This document shows, in pieces, positions 1 through 5,496 of a DNA stretch of 14,133 nucleotides. The stretch covers positions 1-14,133 of the forward strand of contig QNCQ01000018.1 in NCBI GenBank assembly GCA_003645825.1, in the 5' to 3' direction. The stretch's first letter is position 1. Each line of letters begins with the position of its first letter. The notes under the pieces are model-generated. The model made no database searches. It saw only the letters and a list, made by a program, of their open reading frames with translations, and was not told the origin of the DNA. The stretch comes from Fidelibacterota bacterium (lineage in GTDB: Bacteria; Fidelibacterota; UBA2242; B5-G15). The translations under genes and the position numbers were made by a program.

Positions 1-729
1 AACATGTTGATTGATATGCGGATTTCTCTCGAGGCATGCAGGTCACTTCTTTATTCCACCTCTTATTGGGTCGATTTGAAGAATGCTTTGGAAAAGAAAA
101 TAGATCAGCTTAAGAAAGAGGGTAAAGACTTTTCTGAGTATAACAGAAGGTTAAAAGAGGCAACCAAAGTTGCAAATCTTCTTACCCCAATGACCAAGTA
201 CGTTTTAACAGAGACTGCGAATAGAATATGTTACGACGCGCTTCAGGTGCACGGTGGAACTGGTTATATGAAGGAATTTGTTATCGAGAGATTGTACAGG
301 GATGTTCGTATTACAAATATCTACGAGGGTACAACTCAGATGCAGGTAGTAGCCGCAATTGGTGGGGTAATAAATGACGTCCTTGGCGATTACTTCGAGG
401 AAAAGGCAAGTAAAAGCTATAAAGGGAATCTGGATAGATACAACGAGATTTTGAAAAATATCAGAGAAATATTTATGGAGAGTCTTGAGTTCGTTAAAGA
501 AAAGAAGGACCCTGATTTCCAGGATATTGCTGCGAAAGAGTTGGTTGAACTCTACAGCTATCTCTATGTTGGATATTTGTTACTTGAAGAAGCTGAAAAA
601 ACTCCCCATAAGATCTACATTGCGAACAGGTATATTATAAATGCCCTTGCAAAAGCAAAAATGAACCGCGAAGTTATAAGAAATGAGCAGTTCTCAGATA
701 TAATTCATGCTGATGAGATTCTGAATTGA
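1..729 (+). CDS. Acyl-CoA dehydrogenase, C-terminal part (5' end outside window)
   Basis: The reading frame is open to the left edge, so the ATG at position 4 is probably internal and the N-terminal and middle FAD-binding domains lie outside the window. The visible 242 codons carry the C-terminal helical domain of the acyl-CoA dehydrogenase family. The block QVHGGTGYMKEF is followed by RLYRDVRITNIYEGTTQMQ; the Glu of YEGT (about residue 108 counted from the position-4 ATG) is the usual catalytic base that removes the alpha proton of the acyl-CoA. The roughly 120 residues after this motif match the extra C-terminal helical domain found in long (about 580-600 aa) members, not in the short 380-aa ones. 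Substrate cannot be told from this part. The enzyme would oxidise acyl-CoA to enoyl-CoA in the cytoplasm, passing electrons to ETF. The next gene starts 70 nt downstream on the same strand. Confidence 0.9.
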   Translation, partial: NMLIDMRISLEACRSLLYSTSYWVDLKNALEKKIDQLKKEGKDFSEYNRRLKEATKVANLLTPMTKYVLTETANRICYDALQVHGGTGYMKEFVIERLYRDVRITNIYEGTTQMQVVAAIGGVINDVLGDYFEEKASKSYKGNLDRYNEILKNIREIFMESLEFVKEKKDPDFQDIAAKELVELYSYLYVGYLLLEEAEKTPHKIYIANRYIINALAKAKMNREVIRNEQFSDIIHADEILN

Positions 730-756
730 CGAGAACGTTTTGTAGTTCGGAGGACC

Positions 757-822
757 ATGTATTTTCAGAGGATTGCAACTGGTTACTTAATGGTTTTTTA
801 TGGCAAAGAAAAAGAATTTTAA
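757..822 (+). other. Possible 21-codon leader ORF overlapping the start of the iron-exporter gene
   Basis: An ATG at 757 follows GGAGG (749-753) by only 3 nt and opens 21 codons ending in TAA at 820-822. It overlaps the beginning of the ferritin/VIT1 gene (ATG at 800) in another frame. The downstream gene has no visible Shine-Dalgarno sequence, so ribosomes loaded here might feed it. The 3-nt spacing is shorter than usual, the peptide matches nothing I know, and chance is a fair explanation. Confidence 0.2.
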
Positions 823-1684
823 TAAAAAAATAATTAAGGCGCTTCTGAAAGCCCAGCGGAAAGAGATAACAGAACATTGTGTTTACAAACATCTCGCTAT
901 AAAAGTTAAAAGTGAGCGGACTCGTGAAGTACTACTAATGATAGCAAATGACGAGCAAGCGCATTATAATTTTCTCAGGAAACTCACTGCGAGGGATGTA
1001 AAACCCAACAGATTTAGAATTCTTATTTATTCGTTTATAGCGAGAGCGTTTGGACTCACCTTCACCTTGAAGTTTATGGAGAGAGGGGAAGATATTGCAC
1101 AGTCGACTTATAAAAAGATTCGAATGGAGGTTACTGAGGTTGATAGAATTTTGAAAGATGAAAACTGGCATGAGAGGAAGCTACTTGATCTTATCGATGA
1201 GGAAAAGCTTAAATACATTAGCTCCATAATTCTTGGACTAAACGATGCTCTCGTGGAGTTAACCGGAGTTCTGGCTGGTTTAACTCTTGCTCTGAGGAAT
1301 ACAAAGCTTATTGCAGTCGTGGGATTGATTACGGGAATAGCAGCTGCGATGTCTATGGCTGCATCTGAGTATCTTTCCACCAAGCATGAAAGGTCGGGCA
1401 AAAACCCTGTGGTAGCCTCAGTTTACACCGGTATGGCATATATTTTTACGGTTATTATTTTGGTATTGCCTTTCCTTTTGTTTAGCAATGCAATTACCGC
1501 TCTTGTTTGTGTACTTCTTGCTGGAATAATAGTAATAGCTTTCTTCACTTTTTACGTTTCAGTGGCCAGGAATATGCCATTTTTCAAAAGGTTCGCAGAG
1601 ATGGCAGGATTAAGTGTTTCAATAGCTCTCATAAATTTCTTCATCGGTATTTTTATAAGAAAAGCTTTTCATATAGATATGTAA
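800..1684 (+). CDS. Ferritin-like domain fused to VIT1/CCC1 iron transporter (MbfA-like)
   Basis: A 294-aa membrane protein with two parts. Residues about 10-135 form a ferritin/rubrerythrin-like four-helix bundle with plausible di-iron ligands: E22, E52 with H55 (ExxH), an acidic pair at E94/E97, and E121 with H124 (ExxH). Residues about 138-290 form a VIT1/CCC1 transporter with about five membrane helices. It carries the signature GLNDALVELTG (D149 probably in the transport path) and MSMAASEYLSTK (Met and E190 near the metal site). This architecture is that of MbfA, a bacterial membrane-bound ferritin that exports Fe2+ (perhaps Mn2+) and protects against iron and peroxide stress. The start is fixed by an in-frame stop at 788-790; no Shine-Dalgarno is visible before ATG 800. 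The disulfide oxidoreductase and OsmC nearby suggest a shared oxidative-stress theme. The fold assignment is firm; the metal and direction are inferred from the family. Confidence 0.88.
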   Translation: MAKKKNFNKKIIKALLKAQRKEITEHCVYKHLAIKVKSERTREVLLMIANDEQAHYNFLRKLTARDVKPNRFRILIYSFIARAFGLTFTLKFMERGEDIAQSTYKKIRMEVTEVDRILKDENWHERKLLDLIDEEKLKYISSIILGLNDALVELTGVLAGLTLALRNTKLIAVVGLITGIAAAMSMAASEYLSTKHERSGKNPVVASVYTGMAYIFTVIILVLPFLLFSNAITALVCVLLAGIIVIAFFTFYVSVARNMPFFKRFAEMAGLSVSIALINFFIGIFIRKAFHIDM

Positions 1685-1763
1685 CTGCAAAAAACTTCCC
1701 ACCCTTGTAACCTGGGTAATTGTCAAACTATCTAAGTAGATGATTTTTAAATTTTGAAAGGAA

Positions 1764-1770
1764 AAGGAGG
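1764..1770 (+). promoter_or_regulatory. Strong Shine-Dalgarno of the disulfide oxidoreductase gene
   Basis: AAGGAGG lies 8 nt before the ATG at 1779. It is one of the two best ribosome binding sites in the window and supports both the chosen start and high expression. Confidence 0.75.
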
Positions 1771-1778
1771 TAGGTAGT

Positions 1779-2426
1779 ATGTTTCTAAAAGAAGATGATA
1801 AGAAGTTTGTTGCGAATAAACTTCAAGATATGGGTTCTGGAGTCAAGCTCATATATTTTACACAGGAGCTTGAGTGTCAGTACTGCAGGGAAACAAAGCA
1901 GTTGCTTGAGGAAATAGCAGAGCTGTCCAACAAGTTAACCCTTGAGGTGTATAATTTCCAACTGGATAAAGATAAAGTTGAGCAGTACGGAATTGAAATG
2001 ATACCAGCCACTGCGATAGTGAAAGAGGATGGGACGGACTATGGTATCAGGTTTTATGGTATCCCCAGTGGTTATGAATTCATGTCTCTTCTGGAAGACA
2101 TTGTAGATGTCTCGAACGGTAGTCACGGTTTCGGGGAACAGGAAATGAAAGAAATTGAGAGCATTGACAAGCCTGTGCATATAAAAGTTTTTGTCACCCC
2201 AGTATGTCCCTATTGTCCCAGTGCAGTCAGGATTGCTCACAGGTTGGCAATTGCGAATTCGAACATAAAAGCTGATATGATCGAGGTTACAGAATTTCCG
2301 TATCTGGGAAACAAATATAATGTCAGAGGTGTTCCGAAATCGGTGATTAATGAGAACTGGTCATTGGAAGGAGCGGTGCCGGAACATATTTTCATATCGA
2401 AAGTCAAGGAAAGTATCGCCAGCTAG
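1779..2426 (+). CDS. Two-domain glutaredoxin-like protein disulfide oxidoreductase (PDO)
   Basis: A 215-aa cytoplasmic protein made of two fused thioredoxin folds, each with a CxxC site: CQYC (C33/C36) in the N-terminal unit and CPYC (C143/C146) in the C-terminal unit. Each unit keeps the cis-proline loop that packs against the active site (IPAT around P76; GVPKS around P186). Length and layout match the PDO family known from Pyrococcus, Aquifex and Thermotoga-type organisms (about 220-230 aa). These proteins catalyse reduction, oxidation and isomerisation of protein disulfides and often replace small thioredoxins or glutaredoxins in thermophiles. CPYC is the typical reductase-like site. The gene stands between the iron exporter and the sigma-factor operon, with its own 94-nt upstream gap and strong Shine-Dalgarno. 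No signal peptide is present. Its reducing partner, normally a thioredoxin-reductase-like flavoprotein, is not in the window. Confidence 0.9.
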   Translation: MFLKEDDKKFVANKLQDMGSGVKLIYFTQELECQYCRETKQLLEEIAELSNKLTLEVYNFQLDKDKVEQYGIEMIPATAIVKEDGTDYGIRFYGIPSGYEFMSLLEDIVDVSNGSHGFGEQEMKEIESIDKPVHIKVFVTPVCPYCPSAVRIAHRLAIANSNIKADMIEVTEFPYLGNKYNVRGVPKSVINENWSLEGAVPEHIFISKVKESIAS

Positions 2427-2434
2427 GCGAATCT

Positions 2435-2450
2435 CTGTTATTTAACAGAC
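2435..2450. promoter_or_regulatory. Inverted repeat upstream of the sigma-factor operon
   Basis: TCTGTTA-TT-TAACAGA is a perfect 7-bp inverted repeat with a 2-nt centre. It lies 55 nt before the sigma-factor start, in the 79-nt gap after the disulfide oxidoreductase gene. Size and place fit an operator for a dimeric regulator. A short hairpin is less likely because a 2-nt loop cannot close all seven pairs and no T-run follows. No regulator is identified. Confidence 0.35.
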
Positions 2451-2505
2451 TATTCTATCGAACAATTCAGGTGACTATTAGCTCTGGAATTTCTAACTTT
2501 CTGGT

Positions 2506-3099
2506 ATGGTAAACAGGCTTGAAGAAGATAAGATATTACAGAGAGCGAGACAGGGTGATAGAGATGCTTTTGCTGAACTTGTTAAGATGTACGGTGACAG
2601 GATTTACGGACTTGCTCTGAGAATGACTGGTAACGAGAAGGACGCAGAGGATGTGTATCAGGATACTTTTCTTATGGCTTTAAGAAAGCTTGACCAGTTC
2701 AAAGGGGAATCTTCTTTCTTTACTTGGGTATATCACATCGCTATTAATATGGCTATAAGTAAGATAAAGCAGAGGAAAAAGAACTTTTCTGAAAACGGTC
2801 TCGAAGATCCAGATTTTGATAGATTACATCAGGAGCCTCAGAAAAGCTGGCCGGACATAGAACTGACCCAGGTTGATAGAGAGAGGTTTCGTAAAAAACT
2901 TAGCAAGGCTCTTGAAAAGCTTCCAGAGATTTACAGAACTGTTTTTATTCTTCGAGATATGCATGGGCTTTCCACGGAAGAAACTGCCAGAATACTGGAG
3001 ATAACTCCTTCCAATACAAAAATCAGACTTATGAGAGCCAGAAACTTCCTGAAAAACGAACTGGAAAGCTTTTTAAAGGAAGAAGGCATTTTACTATGA
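2506..3099 (+). CDS. ECF-type RNA polymerase sigma factor (sigma-70 family, RpoE-like)
   Basis: A 197-aa sigma factor with the two-domain ECF layout. Region 2 (about 10-92) includes the core-binding and -10-recognition helices, with AEDVYQDTFLMAL and FFTWVYHIAINMA. After an acidic linker, region 4 (about 133-187) carries LPEIYRTVFILRDMHGLS and a helix-turn-helix ending KIRLMRARNFLK that would read the -35 element. It would direct RNA polymerase to a small stress regulon and usually to its own promoter. An in-frame stop at 2494-2496 leaves ATG 2506 as the only good start. No Shine-Dalgarno precedes it, so leaderless or weak initiation is possible. Its last codons overlap the anti-sigma gene by 4 nt (ATGA), the usual coupling of such pairs. 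Family is certain; the ECF subgroup and regulon are unknown. Confidence 0.93.
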   Translation: MVNRLEEDKILQRARQGDRDAFAELVKMYGDRIYGLALRMTGNEKDAEDVYQDTFLMALRKLDQFKGESSFFTWVYHIAINMAISKIKQRKKNFSENGLEDPDFDRLHQEPQKSWPDIELTQVDRERFRKKLSKALEKLPEIYRTVFILRDMHGLSTEETARILEITPSNTKIRLMRARNFLKNELESFLKEEGILL

Positions 3100-3356
3100 A
3101 GGGTAAACATCACAGCAAGCTATTGAAAGATATTTGTGACTTTCTCGGTAGTGATCTTGATTCCCCCCCCTGTAGTTCTATAAAGGAACACTTAGAGAAG
3201 TGTAAAAACTGTGAGATTTATGTGGATAAACTGAAAAAGACAGTGGCTCTGTATCGAAAGCTTTCTATGGATACAAAGGTTCCTGATCGAGTGAATAGAG
3301 AGCTTTTTGCAAAGATTTACTTTTCAAAAGATAAGGACAAAGGCAGGGAAAAATAA
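3096..3356 (+). CDS. Soluble zinc-finger anti-sigma factor (ZAS type, RsrA-like)
   Basis: An 86-aa protein with the ZAS motif HxxxCxxC (H32, C36, C39), preceded by C26 and C14, either of which could be the fourth zinc ligand. The motif sits in EHLEKCKNCEIYVDKLKK, the usual placement in zinc-finger anti-sigma factors, and the helices after it would wrap around sigma region 2/4. No hydrophobic segment is present, so it should be cytoplasmic, unlike membrane-bound ZAS proteins that sense envelope stress. Soluble ZAS proteins such as Streptomyces RsrA release their sigma factor when cysteines form disulfides. Several free Cys and thiol-enzyme neighbours make this the favoured reading here, by inference. 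Translation is coupled to the sigma gene by a 4-nt overlap. A run of eight C within codons 23-25 makes the gene a possible slippage target. Confidence 0.85.
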   Translation: MKGKHHSKLLKDICDFLGSDLDSPPCSSIKEHLEKCKNCEIYVDKLKKTVALYRKLSMDTKVPDRVNRELFAKIYFSKDKDKGREK

Positions 3357-3357
3357 G

Positions 3358-3570
3358 ATGGATTTGAGTCCTGAAATCACCATAGAAGAGCTTGTGGAGA
3401 GATACCCTGAGCTTGTAGGCCTTCTTTCGGAAGAGGGTATTGTCTGTCTTGTGTGCGGAGAACCTACATGGGGGACCCTCCGAGACAAAATAGAAGAAAA
3501 GGGGCTTGACGTCGGTAGGATTATGATGAAACTGAAACAGTATTTACGTGAATCAAGGGGGAAAATATGA
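3358..3570 (+). CDS. DUF1858 domain protein
   Basis: A 70-aa cytoplasmic protein consisting of one DUF1858-like domain. It has the usual opening (PEITIEELVERYPEL), then a hydrophobic stretch with CLVCGE (C30, C33) and GTLRDKIEEKGLD. In the family the CxxC-type pair is conserved and the domain is found alone or fused to redox or hybrid-cluster-related and regulatory proteins; its biochemical role is not established. The start chosen is ATG 3358, one nucleotide after the anti-sigma stop, with AGGGA upstream. A longer frame from 3307 would overlap the anti-sigma gene by 50 nt and adds residues unrelated to the family. The gene overlaps the OsmC gene by 4 nt, so it is translated with the sigma operon. 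The cysteine pair could bind metal or take part in thiol redox; this is inference. Confidence 0.8.
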   Translation: MDLSPEITIEELVERYPELVGLLSEEGIVCLVCGEPTWGTLRDKIEEKGLDVGRIMMKLKQYLRESRGKI

Positions 3571-3983
3571 AAGCAATCTTGCAGAGAGTTAAAGGGAATA
3601 CTTTCATCGGCAAGGGCGATTCAAATCACTGGGTTGTCCTGGACACTGTTAAGCAATTTGGGGGTAGCGAGGCTGGAAGTAAACCAATGGAGCTGGTTCT
3701 GATTGCTCTTGGTGGATGTACTGCCATGGATGTAGAGAGTTTGCTCAAAAAGATGAGAACCCCTGCAGATGATTTCAGGGTAGAAGTGGAAGCCGAAAAC
3801 GCCCAGGAACACCCCAGAGTTTTTACCAGAATTAAAATTGTTTACAAATTCTGGGGAGAAAATCTCAACGAGAACAATATTAAGAAAGCCATCGAGTTGT
3901 CTCAGAATAAATACTGTTCCGTTAGCGCGATGCTGAAAAAAACCTGTGAGATAACATACCAAATTGAGATAAACCCTGATTGA
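3567..3983 (+). CDS. OsmC/Ohr-family peroxide-detoxifying protein
   Basis: A 138-aa protein of the OsmC family, near the usual 135-145 aa. The two expected cysteines are present: C51 in ALGGCTAMDV, at the start of the central helix, and C117 in KYCSVSAML. A third Cys, C127, follows in KKTCEI. In OsmC/Ohr proteins the first Cys attacks organic hydroperoxides and the second resolves the sulfenic acid by a disulfide, later reduced by lipoylated or thiol partners. The sequence resembles the YhfA-like branch more than true Ohr, so its substrate is uncertain. It is the last gene of the sigma-factor operon: its ATG overlaps the DUF1858 stop by 4 nt and AGGGGGA precedes it by a few bases. Its presence supports an oxidative or thiol-stress role for the operon. 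It ends 4 nt from the convergent TPR gene, with no visible terminator between. Confidence 0.9.
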   Translation: MKAILQRVKGNTFIGKGDSNHWVVLDTVKQFGGSEAGSKPMELVLIALGGCTAMDVESLLKKMRTPADDFRVEVEAENAQEHPRVFTRIKIVYKFWGENLNENNIKKAIELSQNKYCSVSAMLKKTCEITYQIEINPD

Positions 3984-3987
3984 GCAG

Positions 3988-5028
3988 TCATTTATTCTCT
4001 GACTTGAGTTTTAATATTTCTTCTCTGTATTTCCTGACCTTTTCAAGATCTTTGCGCCTTTTTTCTAAAACTTTTAGAACTTCAAGAGCCTGATCGTACA
4101 ATTTTTGTTTCTTTAGTATTTCCACAAGGGTAAAAGTTGGTATAGGGACCTCTAACTCCTGGGACTCTTCAGAGGGTTTCTCCACGGGTTCCCCTGCTTC
4201 TAAAGGAGACCCTTTAGAAGCTTCTCCTTCCAGCTCTTTCCCCGGGTATTCTGGTTTTGTTGGGAGCTCTTCTTTTTCTTCTGCTTCTGTGGATTCGAGG
4301 TCCCAGCTTTCTTTTTGGAGTTCTTCCAGTGGTTTGGTTTTCAGTTTCTCAAACATATCCTTTAGTTTTGTAGCACTGCCAGCTTCTGTTTCTGCAGTAG
4401 GAGTTTCTTCTGTAGCTTCTGGCATTTCTGTTTTCTCCTCCTTTTCTAGTGGACCAAGGTGGGCTTCTTCCTCAGGAATTTCCTCACTACCTACTATAGT
4501 AAAAGGGGGTTCTTCTGTCTCAATGGGTTCCTCAAAAATCTCTCCGATTTTTTCTTTTTCTTCTCCACCCTGTTTGGATTCCTGAGGCTCGATAGCTTCA
4601 GTGAAAATCTCTTCCGGAGATTTTTCTATAGGCTCAGATTCAGGTTTTATTTTCCTTTTCTCAATATGTATCTCTTCCTCAAGGGGATTCAAAAAGCTGA
4701 TTCTGTTCTTAAAGGTCATTTTCTCTTCTTCTGTAAGACGGTTTCCCCCAATTTCTAGGAGATCATAGTACGCTTGGAGAAAATCGGGATCACAGGTTAC
4801 TGTTTTTTTTAATTCTTCAATAGCTTCTTCGAGATTGCCAGATTCTCTGAGCGCACGGGAAAGAATATAATGTCCGATTGCCTTATCAGGATATCTCTGT
4901 ATTCCCGTTTTGCATATCTCTATTGCTTCCAGGGCGTTCCCGCTGTTCAACTTTATTTCAGCTACGAGGGGAAAGAGAACACTCTCAGGGTGTTTCTCAA
5001 AGTACTCCAGAATTTTTTCTTCTTCCAC
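3988..5028 (-). CDS. TPR protein with long acidic linker
   Basis: A 346-aa, very acidic protein without signal peptide or membrane segment. Residues about 15-95 contain two to three tetratricopeptide repeats (AIEICKTGIQRYPDKAIGHY, then NLEEAIEELKKTVTCDPDF). Residues about 115-293 are a low-complexity linker rich in Glu, Pro, Ser and Thr, likely disordered. The last 53 residues form another helical TPR-like unit, with TLVEILKKQKLYDQALEVLKVL followed by a basic coiled-coil tail. This layout, N-terminal TPR, acidic linker and a C-terminal capping TPR, is familiar from uncharacterised bacterial proteins; a scaffold role is likely but partners are unknown. The start is GTG at 5028, with GAGG 5 nt upstream, 21 nt after the dtd stop. 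It is the last gene of the long minus-strand run and converges on the OsmC gene. Confidence 0.75.
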   Translation of the reverse strand: MEEEKILEYFEKHPESVLFPLVAEIKLNSGNALEAIEICKTGIQRYPDKAIGHYILSRALRESGNLEEAIEELKKTVTCDPDFLQAYYDLLEIGGNRLTEEEKMTFKNRISFLNPLEEEIHIEKRKIKPESEPIEKSPEEIFTEAIEPQESKQGGEEKEKIGEIFEEPIETEEPPFTIVGSEEIPEEEAHLGPLEKEEKTEMPEATEETPTAETEAGSATKLKDMFEKLKTKPLEELQKESWDLESTEAEEKEELPTKPEYPGKELEGEASKGSPLEAGEPVEKPSEESQELEVPIPTFTLVEILKKQKLYDQALEVLKVLEKRRKDLEKVRKYREEILKLKSENK

Positions 5029-5049
5029 GTCAACCTCAACTTTAGGTGT

Positions 5050-5496
5050 TTATTTGAATTTGCTGTCCAGAACAAATGTTACTGGACCGCAATTTGTTAG
5101 GTGTACATCCATCATTGCTCCAAAAATGCCGGATTCTACGGGGATTTTGAGATCTTTGAGTTTGTACATAAAGTATCCATATAGCCTTTTACCCATTTCC
5201 GGTGGCGCCGCATTTACAAAACTGGGTCTTCTACCCTTTCGCCAGTCGGCACAAAGAGTAAATTGAGAGATAACCAGTGCAGCACCTTTTACATCTTTGA
5301 TTGATAGGTTCATCTTTCCATTTTCGTCGTTAAAAATTCTAAAGTGAGCAATTTTATTCGCCAGAAAATCTGCGTCTTCTTCTTTGTCATCATGGAAGAC
5401 TCCAAGGAGAATTACAAGACCGTGGTCGATTTCCCCGACTGTTTTCCCATCAACTTCCACATAAGCATTTCTAGCACGTTGTAATACAGCTATCAT
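5050..5496 (-). CDS. dtd: D-aminoacyl-tRNA deacylase (DTD)
   Basis: A 148-aa protein of normal DTD length. It removes D-amino acids (D-Tyr and others) and mischarged glycine from tRNA, working as a cytoplasmic homodimer. The hallmark motifs are SQFTLCAD (residues 77-84) and NCGPVT (135-140), the latter holding the Gly-cisPro pair (G137-P138) that excludes L-amino acids. The position usually filled by Asp in N-D-G-P-V-T is Cys here; the Gly-Pro itself is intact, so activity should remain. The opening MIAVLQRARNAYVEVDG is typical. The ATG overlaps the dnaE stop by 4 nt (ATGA), so the two are translationally coupled. Confidence 0.95.
   Translation of the reverse strand: MIAVLQRARNAYVEVDGKTVGEIDHGLVILLGVFHDDKEEDADFLANKIAHFRIFNDENGKMNLSIKDVKGAALVISQFTLCADWRKGRRPSFVNAAPPEMGKRLYGYFMYKLKDLKIPVESGIFGAMMDVHLTNCGPVTFVLDSKFK

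Noticed and set aside
731..746. A hairpin after the acyl-CoA dehydrogenase gene as a terminator (GAAC ... GTTC).
   Set aside because: The stem is only 4 bp and no T-run follows.
1705..1734. A sigma-70-like or ECF-like promoter before the disulfide oxidoreductase gene (TTGTAA or TTGTCA with weak -10 candidates).
   Set aside because: No pair matched well at normal spacing; the resemblance to the gap before the sigma gene (TAAC in both) is too short to claim.
3307..3357. An earlier start for the DUF1858 gene.
   Set aside because: It would overlap the anti-sigma gene by 50 nt and the extra residues do not belong to the domain.
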